In this document: piece after piece, positions 51,786 through 61,577 of the stretch | Layout of the letters: each line of letters opens with the position of its first letter | Numbering within the stretch: the stretch's first letter is position 1 | Assembly: GCA_034432635.1 (NCBI GenBank) | Contig: DAOUBK010000087.1 | Location: 1-64,000, forward strand | Length of the DNA stretch: 64,000 bases | Direction: 5' to 3' | DNA from: Roseiflexus sp034432635 | Lineage (GTDB): Bacteria > Chloroflexota > Chloroflexia > Chloroflexales > Roseiflexaceae | The notes under the pieces: model-generated | What the model saw: the letters and a program-made list of their open reading frames with translations, nothing else | The model's database searches: none | Told to the model about the DNA's origin: nothing | Made by a program: the position numbers and the translations under genes

Positions 51786-54700
51786 TGCCGGGCTCTTACC
51801 TGTGCCAGAAACCTCTGCAACCGACCGATCTGAAACGTATCGAGAAAATGCTGCACTTGCTCGATAAACGACACAACCTGTGGCATATCCTGTTTCAGTC
51901 TATTGATTGCATCTTGTAGCGCATCGACATCACCGATCTGTGCCAGGTCGCACAGAACGGCGAGCGTTACTTCCGGTGGCAGTGTATCGAAGTGATCGGT
52001 TCGAACATCGGGCGATGATTCATCGTAACGCCATTTAATCCAGGAGATATGTCGCTGAATCGTCTCGATCAGCAGTGAGCGATTGATCGGTTTCGGGATG
52101 AATTCATGCGCGCCAGCATTCAGGCTCCGAACGCGATCGTCAGGGTATGCACTGGCGGAACTGACGACCAACACCAGATGATCATAACAGCTCATCTGGC
52201 GTATCCTCCGGATCATATCAAAACCATTCAACGCCGGCATCACCAGGTCCAGAATGACCACATCCGGTTTGAATGCTTCAATCTGCGTCAATCCTTCGAG
52301 CCCATCGCATGCCTCTGCCACAATGAAACCGAGTGGTTGCAGCATTTCTCGCACGACAACACGATTATCAGTGTGATCATCGACGACCAGAACCCTGGGA
52401 ACTCGACCGTCTACACCAATGAAACGCCTTTCGGGATAAGTGGCAGGGAACGGTTCGTGATCCACCGCCGGGAGCGGAATATCGAACCAGAAAACGCTGC
52501 CATGCCCCGGATCACTCTGCACCTGGAGCACTCCTCCCATCAGCGCAACCAGTTCACGCGAAATCGTCAGTCCCAACCCTGTGCCCTGCTCGCCAGTTCG
52601 TGCCCCCAGTTGCTCGAACGGCTTGAAGATAATCTCCAGATGTTCGGGCGCTATGCCTGTACCGGTATCCGATACCTCGAAACGGACTCGCGTTTGTACA
52701 TTCGGTGCAACCATAACCCGGAGCGCAATCGATCCCTGACGTGTGAATTTGACCGCATTACCCAGTAAATTAACCAACACCTGCCGTAAGCGCCGCTCAT
52801 CTCCCAGAACCATACGTGTAACACCAGAAATCTCATTTGTAAACACTAGGTTTTTGATTGCCGCCTGCTCTCTGATCATATCGCATATTTCAGTTATCAT
52901 CGCGTATATATCAAAGACTATCGCCTGAATGTTCATCTTTCCAGACTCTATCTTCGCAATATCGAGTAAATCATTGATAAGGCTCAGTAGATGCTCACCA
53001 CTTGCCTGGATAACATGCAAACCTTTTCTCTGATGATCATTGAGCAGCTGATCGGTCTGTAAAATCTGAGCATACCCAAGAATGCTGTTGAGCGGCGTGC
53101 GCAGCTCATGACTGATGTTCGAGAGGAACACACTCTTGGCGCGATTCGCGGCTTCAGCGGTTTTTCTTGCATCTTCTGCCGTTTCCTTGGCAGAACGCAA
53201 CGAATCTTCGATAGCACGCTGTTCGGTAATATCGAACATTAAACCTAGAATAGCCGTTATCTGACCATCCAAACGGACTGGCGCCATAATGTGACGGAAG
53301 AGTCGCACTTGCTGCCGGACGAATACCGTATGCTCGAATGAAACCGTCTTGCCCTCAAACGCCCATGCTTCACAGGTTTTCCATCGCAAGAGCAAGTCAT
53401 CGTCCTTATTGCAATCCCCAACGATCGTGCGCATCACCGAGTTCTGCATGATGTATTGCCCAGTGCGATCCTTCGCCCACAGCGCAACCGGTATATGCTC
53501 GATCAGTGTATGCATGCGCGCTTCGCTTTCGCGGCGCGCATACTCGGATTCGTGATAATCGCGCCAGAGAAAAACCGATTGCAACGCGCTGCACACTTGC
53601 TGTGCGAGCATCTGATAGGCCTTGCCGTCGTGCGTTCCAATCTGCGCTGTAATATACCCAAAGTAACGCCCACCAAAAAAGAGTGGATTGACGATCAAAG
53701 CCCAGCTTTGCAGCTCTTCCAGCGCGGTATCGGGAAGTATCTGGCGACTTGGAAACCGTATACCCTTCGGCGGCAACGATAACTGCTTTCCATCGCGCAT
53801 TGCCAGCACCACCCACGACCATTCAGGAACCTCTGATTTCCCGGCGATGTCGTAGAATCCATCAAAAAGCACGAGGTTACAATCCATGATGCCGAGTTCA
53901 GGCAGTCGAGACACGAGAATCTCAAAAAGTTGCTCAATACTCTGCGTAAGTATCATTGCATGACTGATTTCAAGCAACGTATGAGTATTTTCGACAGTTC
54001 TGACACGTAGTTTAATTCGTGCGCGTTCACGTTCCTGCCTGAGCGCCAGATGAACATGCTGAAGAAACAGGCGATTCGTCTGCGACAATTGATCGATATG
54101 TTTCAAGGCAGAAGTAACAAGAAAGAATAATTCCGACAGAACATCGTACCAACGTTCCAGTTCCAGAGGATCACGCGCGCTTGCCAACTCGGTCTCGAAC
54201 AGACGCCAGAAGCGATCACACTCACGATTATTCTGGATGCAGTCGGTTGAGATCATCCCCCTGATCAGCGCATCAATCCAGGACACACGCAGCGCACCAC
54301 TCCGTGTTGATTCGCCAATGCGACCGATCTGGTTAACCAGGCGCATCTCTTGATCAGACAGTGGTGAGCCTTGAGCAACGCTATCGATGGCAGCGTTGGG
54401 AGTGAGATGGGGCGCAACCGGATCGAGCGACCAGCATCCACAGGATTGTCGAACGATGAGGCGCGCCGGAACGTCGATCCGATCAGGAATTGCTTTCCCT
54501 TCGATCAGATCCAGGAGCGCATGAACAGCCACAACCCCTGCTTCATAGAACGGCTTCGCCATAACCGTAATCGGCACATTCAACGTTTGTGCGTCCAGGT
54601 GATCGTTGAACCCGGCGACTGCGACGTTATCTGGAATACGCACGCCATACTCCTCCAGTGTTTGCAGCGCACCAACTGCATAGTCGATCTCAGAGCCGAT

Positions 54701-55345
54701 GATCGCATCGAAGTCTACGCCAGGACGCTGACCTCTCCCTCCAATCAGGGTGTGTACTGCTTCCACACCGACCGTTTTTCCCCAGTCAGACGCATGCACG
54801 ACGAGCGCAGGATTGAAAGGAATACCATACCGTCGCAGTGTTTCCTGATACGCCCGAAAACGTTCTTCACTCTCCAGATGCTGGGCAGGACCGCGAATGA
54901 GCGCAATGCGACGACACCGATGCACATCGATCATATGCACCAGCAGGTCACACATACCACGATAGGTATCCGTCAGAACGGAAGGGATGCCTTTGATGAT
55001 ACCCTCGTAGTTGATCAGCGGTAGGAAGCGGTACGACGCAATAAACTCCTCCATCTCGGTCTCGTTGAGGTTCACGCCAAACCCTGCCCGACTGCCGCCC
55101 CAGGTAATCAAGCCATCAATGCGCGGTCCTTTTGCCAGATCGAAAAACGCGTGCGCCGGCAATACATGCGTCAGCGGCGATTTGATCAATGGCTGCGTAG
55201 CAGATGAAATAACCCCGCCAACGAAACAGAAAAGGTTTACATTGCGCTGCCGCGCGCCATCAACCGTTCCCAGCCAGAATGGCTGATGTACGATTGCCAC
55301 CAGGACGCCAATCGTGCGTCGTGAGGGAAAAGAAGCATTGGGCAT
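51782..55345 (-). CDS. Hybrid histidine kinase with LacI-type ligand-binding sensor
   Basis: A 1187-aa cytoplasmic protein. Residues 10-305 are a periplasmic-binding-protein-like domain of LacI/PurR type (DGLITWGGSRAG, RIALIRGPAQHLESEERFRAY, NVAVAGFNDHLDAQ, ending RQSCGCW), without HTH or signal peptide. A helical/GAF-like region and a PAS domain (MHTLIEHIPVALWAKDRTGQ) follow. The kinase core has the phosphoacceptor His in SNISHELRTPLNSILGYAQ, then ATPase boxes NLLGNAVKF, VSDTGTGI and GEQGTGLGLTISRELV. A receiver domain (VLVVDDHTDNRVVV, DVVILDLVMPALNGFD) and a short helical tail end the protein. ATG 55345 is preferred over an upstream TTG. It probably senses a small ligand such as a sugar. 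Confidence 0.92.
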   Translation of the reverse strand: MPNASFPSRRTIGVLVAIVHQPFWLGTVDGARQRNVNLFCFVGGVISSATQPLIKSPLTHVLPAHAFFDLAKGPRIDGLITWGGSRAGFGVNLNETEMEEFIASYRFLPLINYEGIIKGIPSVLTDTYRGMCDLLVHMIDVHRCRRIALIRGPAQHLESEERFRAYQETLRRYGIPFNPALVVHASDWGKTVGVEAVHTLIGGRGQRPGVDFDAIIGSEIDYAVGALQTLEEYGVRIPDNVAVAGFNDHLDAQTLNVPITVMAKPFYEAGVVAVHALLDLIEGKAIPDRIDVPARLIVRQSCGCWSLDPVAPHLTPNAAIDSVAQGSPLSDQEMRLVNQIGRIGESTRSGALRVSWIDALIRGMISTDCIQNNRECDRFWRLFETELASARDPLELERWYDVLSELFFLVTSALKHIDQLSQTNRLFLQHVHLALRQERERARIKLRVRTVENTHTLLEISHAMILTQSIEQLFEILVSRLPELGIMDCNLVLFDGFYDIAGKSEVPEWSWVVLAMRDGKQLSLPPKGIRFPSRQILPDTALEELQSWALIVNPLFFGGRYFGYITAQIGTHDGKAYQMLAQQVCSALQSVFLWRDYHESEYARRESEARMHTLIEHIPVALWAKDRTGQYIMQNSVMRTIVGDCNKDDDLLLRWKTCEAWAFEGKTVSFEHTVFVRQQVRLFRHIMAPVRLDGQITAILGLMFDITEQRAIEDSLRSAKETAEDARKTAEAANRAKSVFLSNISHELRTPLNSILGYAQILQTDQLLNDHQRKGLHVIQASGEHLLSLINDLLDIAKIESGKMNIQAIVFDIYAMITEICDMIREQAAIKNLVFTNEISGVTRMVLGDERRLRQVLVNLLGNAVKFTRQGSIALRVMVAPNVQTRVRFEVSDTGTGIAPEHLEIIFKPFEQLGARTGEQGTGLGLTISRELVALMGGVLQVQSDPGHGSVFWFDIPLPAVDHEPFPATYPERRFIGVDGRVPRVLVVDDHTDNRVVVREMLQPLGFIVAEACDGLEGLTQIEAFKPDVVILDLVMPALNGFDMIRRIRQMSCYDHLVLVVSSASAYPDDRVRSLNAGAHEFIPKPINRSLLIETIQRHISWIKWRYDESSPDVRTDHFDTLPPEVTLAVLCDLAQIGDVDALQDAINRLKQDMPQVVSFIEQVQHFLDTFQIGRLQRFLAQVRARQ

Positions 55346-55357
55346 ACGCAATGTACT

Positions 55358-58123
55358 CTACGAAGGCGAACGTGAATCCAGAAACGCTTCGACCTGCTGT
55401 ACCGTAAGCGCCTCTCCGAACAGCCACCCCTGGGCATACTCGCAACGCAGGGCAATCAGCATATTTGCCTGTTCTTCAGTTTCGACTCCCTCGGCAACCA
55501 CTGTCATGCCCAGCGAATGCGCCAGCGTGATGATCGCCTTGACGATCTCGTAATGTTCCCGCATCATACCCAGCCGGGCGATAAACACCCGATCGATCTT
55601 CAACGTGTCGATCGGGAATTGACTCAAATAGCCGAGTGATGAGTAGCCGGCGCCAAAATCATCGATGCACACACCGACACCCAGCGCGCGGAGTTCGTTC
55701 AACTGGGCGATGGCCATCTCACGGTGTGTGACAAATGTATTCTCGGTCAACTCGATCTTGATGGAATGCGGCGGGATCCCGGCTTCGGCAATCGCATCTG
55801 CAATCTGAGCCACCAGGTCGGATTGCGCCAGCTGGTGCGCCGAAAGGTTGATATTCACCCACATATCGAAATGGCGCAGTTGGCGCCTGCGCCATTCGCG
55901 TACCTGACGACAGACTTCATGCAGCACCCAGTGACCGATTGTGTTGATCAATCCGATTTCTTCAGACAGCGGAATAAATTGATCGGGAGTAATCAGCCCG
56001 TGCTGCGGATGCCGCCAGCGCGCCAGCGCTTCGAAAGCGACGACTCTTCGACTTGCAAGGACGACGATCGGTTGATAGTGGAGACACAACTCATTACGTT
56101 CGATAGCGCTTCGCAGGTCATTTTCGAGTTGAAAATGACTGACCGCCTTCTGACGCATATCAGGAACGAAAACGACATGGTGTGCGCGGCACCGCACTTT
56201 TGCCTGATACATCGCCGTATCAGCATCGCGTGCCAGCTCTTCGGGGCGGTCATACCCTTCATTACCGATCGTCAGACCGATGCTGGCTGTGGTGTAGACG
56301 GTGTGACCACAAACGCTCAACGGCGCCTGCAACACCTGATGAATGCGTTCCACGATCCACTCTGCTTCTTCCGGGGCATTCAACTGATCGAGCATTACGG
56401 CAAACTCATCGCCACCCAGCCGAGCAACTGTATCACCGGGACGCAGGACGCTTTCAAGCCGCCGCGCAACCGCAATCAGCAACTCATCACCCGCAGCGTG
56501 CCCCAGGCTATCGTTGATCGTTTTGAAGCGATCGAGATCGAGAAACAGTACTGCGAACAGATGCCTTTCACGCTTCGATCGTTTGAGCGCCAGGCTCAAA
56601 CGATCCATGAAGAGAGTTCGATTCGGCAACCCGGTTAGCGCATCGTGAAGCGCACCATATGCCAGTTGCTCCTCCGCCTGTTTGCGACCGGTTATATCAG
56701 TCTGCGAACCGACCATGCGCGTCGCCCGACCATGCTCATCCCACACGGCCACACCACGACAGAGCATCCAACGGTAACTGCCGTCACGGTGCAGAATGCG
56801 GTACTCCAGTTCAAACGATGTAATCAGGCGGCGGGTATGCGCCAGCAAACGCCATTCGACCCGCTCACGATCGTCGGGATGCAACCGACAAAGCCACTCA
56901 TCAGGTGATGTACCGATTTCATTGTCGTCATACCCGAGCATCGCTTTCCAGCGTGGTGCGAAATAAATCCTGCCACTGACGAGATTCCAGTCCCACAACC
57001 CATCATTTGCACCCTGAGCCGCAAGCGCGTATCGTTCCTCACTGGCACGCAACGCCTCTTCAGCATGCTTTGCCTCGGTAACATCTCGCACAATGGCGAC
57101 GCTCCCGCTCAAACTATCCGTATCCCGAAGCGGGCGCGCCGTGATGCTCAACCACTGCTCTGGATAGCGGTCGGTCGCGGGCAATCGCACCTCTGCCGCA
57201 TCGACCGACTCGCTGTGCAACGCGCGCGCAAATGGGAGATCGTTTGATGTCAACCAGGAACGTCCATCCGGCGACTGTGCTACTGGCTCCTCAGAGGATC
57301 CGGGGAGCAGACTCGTCAGACGATCACCAAGGATCTGAATTGCTGCCGGGTTATGGTGGATCAGATGTCCCCTGCTATCGGTGACCACCACTGCATCACC
57401 CATACTGTCGAGAATGGCGCGCAGGAGATTCGTCTGCCGTCGAAGCGCCTCCTCAGAACGTTTCAGCGCTTCGGCGCGCTGCTCCGCCAGTGCAGTACGT
57501 TCAGCAACCCGTTGTTCGAGAACGAGGTTGAGATTGCGCAACTCTGCCTCAGCACGCCGACGCTCACGCTGCTCCGCCTCGAGACGGTTGAGCATCGCCT
57601 GCACGGTTTGATCGACGGTTGCCAGATTATCAGGATTGTGTAACGCCTCTTGAATGTCCAGCTCATCAGCGATAGACGGATGATCTGCCGCCGCGCTGAG
57701 CAGGTGCAGACGCATACGCAGATACGCCTGCTCGGCGTCACGCAAACGTTTCTGCTCCAGGCAGGCATTGACCCGCGCACGGAGGATCGTCGTATTGAAC
57801 GGCTTACCCAGATAATCGGTAGCACCCAGTTCGATACAGCGTGCCACTAGGTCGAGATCCTGGTCGCCGGAAATAACAATCACCGGAATATGACGGAGAG
57901 CCGCATCCGACTTGAGCACTGCGAGCACTTTGTCGCCGTTCATACCGGGCATCAGAATATCGAGCAGTATCAGATCGAAGGTGTGCTGCTGTACCGCTTC
58001 GATCGCCTGAATACCGTCAGAACGGGTGATCACGGTGTGTCCGGCAATCTCAAGTTGCCGCGCCAGTGCGTTTCGCACATGCTCGTGATCATCAACGACC
58101 AGAATGGTTCCAGACAACGACAT
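55358..58123 (-). CDS. REC-PAS-PAS-GGDEF-EAL signalling protein
   Basis: A 921-aa cyclic-di-GMP enzyme. The receiver (1-125) has ILVVDDHEHVRNAL, LILLDILMPGMNGDK and a conserved Lys in YLGKPFN. A long coiled coil links to two PAS domains (LLRAILDSMGDAVVVTDSRG; NDGLWDWNLVSGRIYFAPRW). The cyclase domain has HDALTGLPNRTLFMD and an intact LGGDEF; the RxxD inhibitory site was not confirmed. The phosphodiesterase domain has AFEALARWRHP (EAL), NLSAHQLAQ, ELTENTFVTH and IDDFGAGYSSLGYL, so it also looks active. It lies 12 bp upstream of the hybrid kinase and is first in the three-gene operon. Confidence 0.93.
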   Translation of the reverse strand: MSLSGTILVVDDHEHVRNALARQLEIAGHTVITRSDGIQAIEAVQQHTFDLILLDILMPGMNGDKVLAVLKSDAALRHIPVIVISGDQDLDLVARCIELGATDYLGKPFNTTILRARVNACLEQKRLRDAEQAYLRMRLHLLSAAADHPSIADELDIQEALHNPDNLATVDQTVQAMLNRLEAEQRERRRAEAELRNLNLVLEQRVAERTALAEQRAEALKRSEEALRRQTNLLRAILDSMGDAVVVTDSRGHLIHHNPAAIQILGDRLTSLLPGSSEEPVAQSPDGRSWLTSNDLPFARALHSESVDAAEVRLPATDRYPEQWLSITARPLRDTDSLSGSVAIVRDVTEAKHAEEALRASEERYALAAQGANDGLWDWNLVSGRIYFAPRWKAMLGYDDNEIGTSPDEWLCRLHPDDRERVEWRLLAHTRRLITSFELEYRILHRDGSYRWMLCRGVAVWDEHGRATRMVGSQTDITGRKQAEEQLAYGALHDALTGLPNRTLFMDRLSLALKRSKRERHLFAVLFLDLDRFKTINDSLGHAAGDELLIAVARRLESVLRPGDTVARLGGDEFAVMLDQLNAPEEAEWIVERIHQVLQAPLSVCGHTVYTTASIGLTIGNEGYDRPEELARDADTAMYQAKVRCRAHHVVFVPDMRQKAVSHFQLENDLRSAIERNELCLHYQPIVVLASRRVVAFEALARWRHPQHGLITPDQFIPLSEEIGLINTIGHWVLHEVCRQVREWRRRQLRHFDMWVNINLSAHQLAQSDLVAQIADAIAEAGIPPHSIKIELTENTFVTHREMAIAQLNELRALGVGVCIDDFGAGYSSLGYLSQFPIDTLKIDRVFIARLGMMREHYEIVKAIITLAHSLGMTVVAEGVETEEQANMLIALRCEYAQGWLFGEALTVQQVEAFLDSRSPS

Positions 58124-58366
58124 ATGACTTGCACAGAACTGTCACGCGCCTGCGATGTTGTTTTAACGGACATACTATACCGCCATCTCCGGGCTGGCGC
58201 AACCTTTCTTCATCTACCGCCGCAGACACAGCCTGGCAACCAGCCCTGACATTTCCAGTACAATTGCGACGATAGATTCTGTCCCGCTTCTCTGTAAACA
58301 CATCTTATGAGCGTGTCTTCGGGAGCGTGGCATAGCACAGCGATACATAAATCAAGGAGGCGCTCG

Positions 58367-58747
58367 GTGTTCGAGGGTTTCAAAAAGTTCATCATGCGCG
58401 GGAATGTGATCGATCTGGCAGTCGGCGTAGTCATCGGCACTGCGTTTAGTGCCGTTGTCAACTCGCTGGTCAACGACATCCTAATGGCAATTATTGCCAC
58501 CCTGGTCGGTCAGCCAGACTTTTCCAACGTTCTGGTGTTCGGTGCGATACGACTCGGCGCATTTATCACCGCCATTGTCAATTTTCTGCTCATCTCTGCT
58601 GCGACCTACTTCTTTGTGATTGTGCCAGTCAACAAACTCGCAGAGTTCACCAGGAGAAATGAACCTCCTCCTGCCCCACTGGTGCCATCCGCAGAAGAGA
58701 AACTTCTCACCGAGATCCGTGACCTGTTGCGACAAAATATAACCTGA
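58367..58747 (+). CDS. mscL: Large-conductance mechanosensitive channel
   Basis: A 126-aa channel opening under hypo-osmotic membrane tension. The family N-terminus MFEGFKKFIMRGNVIDLAVG, the pore helix GVVIGTAFSAVVNSLVNDIL and the second helix FITAIVNFLLISAATYFFVI are clear. The C-terminal cytoplasmic helix (AEEKLLTEIRDLLRQ) is standard. The start is GTG at 58367, with AAGGAGG 6 nt upstream; a longer reading from 58307 lacks family sequence. Confidence 0.95.
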   Translation: MFEGFKKFIMRGNVIDLAVGVVIGTAFSAVVNSLVNDILMAIIATLVGQPDFSNVLVFGAIRLGAFITAIVNFLLISAATYFFVIVPVNKLAEFTRRNEPPPAPLVPSAEEKLLTEIRDLLRQNIT

Positions 58748-58751
58748 CCTT

Positions 58752-58788
58752 AACACAGGCTTTATCCAGCCTGGTTAATGTGTTAAAT
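58752..58788 (+). terminator. Hairpin after mscL
   Basis: TTAACAC at the left end pairs with GTGTTAA, with an inner AGGCT/AGCCT stem and an unpaired GGTTAAT on the right side. There is no long T-tract; termination is probable but not certain. Confidence 0.5.
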
Positions 58789-58850
58789 CATAAAGTTGAA
58801 CGTTGAAGGTGAAGTTAACAGTCGACTGTTGCTCGCTAGAGGACTCTGTC

Positions 58851-59558
58851 GTGTGTATGCTGAGCGTCATTGTTCCGACGAAAAACGAAGCAGCGCTGAT
58901 CGGCGATTTTCTTGCTGCGATTCCCGGATCGATAGAGTTGATCATTGTTGATGCCAGCGACGACAGTACCCCTATGATTATCGAACGCCTGCGACCGCAC
59001 AACACACGAATTATTCGTGCCTTTGCCGGGATCGCCGCAGCACGTGAGATCGGCGCATCTGCGGCACACGGCGACTGGTTGATCTTCAGCGATGCGGATG
59101 TCCGGTTTGCACCTGGTTATTTCGACCTATTCACGCACTATACCGGCGCCGATGCGATCTATGGACCCAAATATGCAACTGCGGCATACGGATGGTACAG
59201 TCACATCTTTACCGGTGGGCAACGATTGATGCATCGCCTTGGTTTCCCGGCGGCTTCGGGGTCGAACATGGCTGTTCGACGGGATGTGCTGACTTCGGTG
59301 GGCGGATTTCGCTGTGATCTCCCGGTCAACGAAGACAGCGAACTGTTTCTGCGTCTTGCGCATCGCGGGTATCGCATCGTGTTCGCCCCCGACCTGGCCG
59401 TCCACTCTCTCGACGATCGTCGCCTGCAGCGCGGTGCTGTGTGCAAACTGCTGCACAGCACGGCACGCTGCGCGCTGATTATGCTTGGAATGCACGTGCC
59501 GCTGCCACAACGCCTCCTGCGCCACGATTGGGGCTACTGGCGCACAACACGTCGATGA
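58851..59558 (+). CDS. Glycosyltransferase family 2
   Basis: A 235-aa GT2 with LSVIVPTKNEAALIGDFL, ELIIVDASDDSTPMII, DWLIFSDADVRFAPGYF (metal site) and the catalytic-side region VNEDSELFLRLAHRGYRI. The GTG at 58851 is favoured because AGAGGA is 7 nt upstream; ATG 58857 is an alternative. Its stop overlaps the following VTT-domain gene by 4 bp (ATGA). The pair could form a lipid-glycosylation or transport unit; this is only positional inference. Confidence 0.85.
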   Translation: MCMLSVIVPTKNEAALIGDFLAAIPGSIELIIVDASDDSTPMIIERLRPHNTRIIRAFAGIAAAREIGASAAHGDWLIFSDADVRFAPGYFDLFTHYTGADAIYGPKYATAAYGWYSHIFTGGQRLMHRLGFPAASGSNMAVRRDVLTSVGGFRCDLPVNEDSELFLRLAHRGYRIVFAPDLAVHSLDDRRLQRGAVCKLLHSTARCALIMLGMHVPLPQRLLRHDWGYWRTTRR

Positions 59559-60235
59559 ATTCTCCGCCTGCTTCGATGCGCCGGACGCTGCTCATTGCCA
59601 GCATCCTCATTCTGATTGTTCTGGCTATCGCGATCGGAGCAAGTGATGCAGGCCGACAGGTCTTCAGCATAGCATCACCCGACGAAGCTGCCGCAATCCT
59701 GCGCGCATTCGGATGGTGGACACCACTCGTCAGCGTACTGCTCATGGTGCTGCAATCAGTATTGGCGCCACTCCCCGGCTCGCTCATCGCCGCTGCCAAC
59801 GGTGCGATCTATGGCGTCTGGAAAGGAACGCTGCTCTCCTGGGTTGGCGGAATGGCGGGTGGTCTGGCAACGTATGCTCTGGGACGCTGGTTGGGCGCGG
59901 CTGCGTCGTATCGCTGGAAAGCAACCCATCTGTGGCAGCGCCTCACGGAGGTCAGTCTATCTCGTGGATTCTGGATCGTTCTGATCGCCAGATTGACGCC
60001 GATCATCTCGCTCGATTTTATTGGCTACCTGGCAGGTATCGCACGGATGCCACTGATCTCGTATACACTCGCCAATGCTATTGGCATCATCCCGGGAATG
60101 CTGGCGTACACCGCGATCGGTAGTGAACTGATGCAGGGACGTCTGCTGTCGTGGTATACCGCCCTGGCGCTGCTCACACTGGTCACGCTCTTTTTTCTCG
60201 GTCGGCATGCTGTACGTCGCTTACTGGAACGTTAA
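59555..60235 (+). CDS. VTT/SNARE-associated (TVP38/DedA-like) membrane protein
   Basis: A 226-aa membrane protein. An N-terminal helix (RTLLIASILILIVLAIAIG) is followed by the VTT domain: VLQSVLAPLPGSLIAAANGAI with its re-entrant hairpin, WVGGMAGGLATYALGRWLG, FWIVLIARLTPIISLDFIGYLAGI and IIPGMLAYTAIGSELM. Members of this superfamily act as lipid scramblases or flippases, including undecaprenyl phosphate recycling by DedA proteins. The ATG at 59555 overlaps the GT2 stop by 4 bp. Confidence 0.88.
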   Translation: MNSPPASMRRTLLIASILILIVLAIAIGASDAGRQVFSIASPDEAAAILRAFGWWTPLVSVLLMVLQSVLAPLPGSLIAAANGAIYGVWKGTLLSWVGGMAGGLATYALGRWLGAAASYRWKATHLWQRLTEVSLSRGFWIVLIARLTPIISLDFIGYLAGIARMPLISYTLANAIGIIPGMLAYTAIGSELMQGRLLSWYTALALLTLVTLFFLGRHAVRRLLER

Positions 60236-60237
60236 GC

Positions 60238-60295
60238 GTTGAACGTTAACGTTAGAAGGTTGCAGATTGAACTTGAACGTGGAACGTTGAACGTT
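60238..60295. repeat. GTTGAACGTT repeats
   Basis: Perfect copies of the 10-mer lie at 60238-60247 and 60286-60295, with degenerate AACGTT/GAACGT units between. A third perfect copy is at 58795-58804, so the copies bracket the GT2-VTT gene pair. AACGTT is itself palindromic. Function unknown. Confidence 0.6.
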
Positions 60296-60431
60296 CTGCT
60301 CAGTTCTCGAATTCTTTGCTCCCTCTTAGTCTCCCGTTAACACTCTCATAGCCGAAATGCAATCCAGACACAGTATGATAGCGGATGGCATGCACTTCTG
60401 AGCATGATGTAGAAATGCGGGGAGCGCATTA

Positions 60432-61577
60432 ATGCGGATAGCACTGATTACGGAGACATTCCTGCCCAATGTCAACGGCATCGTCACAACGCTCTGTCGC
60501 CTGCTGGAATATGCCCAGAGCAAGGGTCATGAGGCACTACTCTTTGCCCCACAGGAATCACCTGAGCAGTATGCTGGAGCCCAGATCATCCCACTGCGTG
60601 GCATTCCTTTCCCCCTCTATCCCGACATCCGCTTTACTCCACCACAGCCAGGCATCGTCCCTGCGTTACGTCAGTTCCGTCCCGACCTGATCCACCTTGC
60701 CGGATTGATGATGCTCGGACCCACTGCACGCTTTGCGGCACGACAATTGCGGACGCCGGCAATTGCCACATATCACACCGACCTGCCGGCATACAGTGTT
60801 CATTACGGGCTTGGAGCGCTCCGCGAGGCAGCATACTCATACCTGCGCTGGATCCACAATGCCTGCACCCTGACACTCTGCCCATCATCGACCATTCTCG
60901 CAGATCTCCGCCGGCGTGGTTTCCGTCGCCTCCGTCTCTGGGGTCGGGGCGTCGATACTGTTCGCTTTCATCCGGAACATCGCCGTGAGGAATGGCGTAC
61001 TGCTATTGGGGCGCGCGTCGACGAGCGTGTGCTCCTCTATGTCGGTCGTCTGGCAGCCGAGAAACGGCTCGATCTACTGGCGGAGGCATTGCGCGGTATG
61101 GAGGGGGTACGCTTGGTGCTGATTGGCGACGGTCCGGCGCGACCATCACTCGAGCGGCGATTCGCCGGTATGCCGGTGACCTTTACTGGCTTTCTGCGTT
61201 GTCACGACCTGGCAGTTGCATATGCGAGTTCAGACATTTTCGTGTTCCCTTCCGACACCGAGACGTTCGGGCAGGTGGTTCAGGAGGCAATGGCCTCAGG
61301 TTTGCCGGTTGTTGCAGCCCATGCCGGCGGCGTGATCGACCTGGTGCGTCATGAGGAGACCGGGATATTCTTCGTCCCTGGTTCAGCATACAGCCTGCGA
61401 AGCGCCGTGAGCAAACTGGTGATGAACCCCACCCTGCGGATCGTCTGGGGACAGGCAGGGCGCATTGCCGCCGAACAACGATCCTGGCCGCGGGTCCTCG
61501 ATGAACTGATGGAGTATTATCGACGCGCGCTGTGCTGGCGTCCGCGTCTGTTGTCGCTCAGGAGAGCCGGGTTATGA
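60432..61577 (+). CDS. Glycosyltransferase family 4 (MgtA/MgdA-like)
   Basis: A 381-aa GT4. MRIALITETFLPNVNGIVTTL at the N-terminus, with DLIHLAGLMMLGPTARFAAR and TYHTDLPAYSVHYG, is characteristic of diacylglycerol or polyprenol-linked glycolipid mannosyl/glucosyltransferases. The donor domain has LLYVGRLAAEKRLDLLAEAL, LIGDGPARPSLERRF and FVFPSDTETFGQVVQEAMAS with the catalytic Glu pair. GGGGAG lies before the ATG at 60432. Its stop overlaps the PHP gene's start by ATGA. Glycolipid synthesis is the likely role. Confidence 0.87.
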   Translation: MRIALITETFLPNVNGIVTTLCRLLEYAQSKGHEALLFAPQESPEQYAGAQIIPLRGIPFPLYPDIRFTPPQPGIVPALRQFRPDLIHLAGLMMLGPTARFAARQLRTPAIATYHTDLPAYSVHYGLGALREAAYSYLRWIHNACTLTLCPSSTILADLRRRGFRRLRLWGRGVDTVRFHPEHRREEWRTAIGARVDERVLLYVGRLAAEKRLDLLAEALRGMEGVRLVLIGDGPARPSLERRFAGMPVTFTGFLRCHDLAVAYASSDIFVFPSDTETFGQVVQEAMASGLPVVAAHAGGVIDLVRHEETGIFFVPGSAYSLRSAVSKLVMNPTLRIVWGQAGRIAAEQRSWPRVLDELMEYYRRALCWRPRLLSLRRAGL

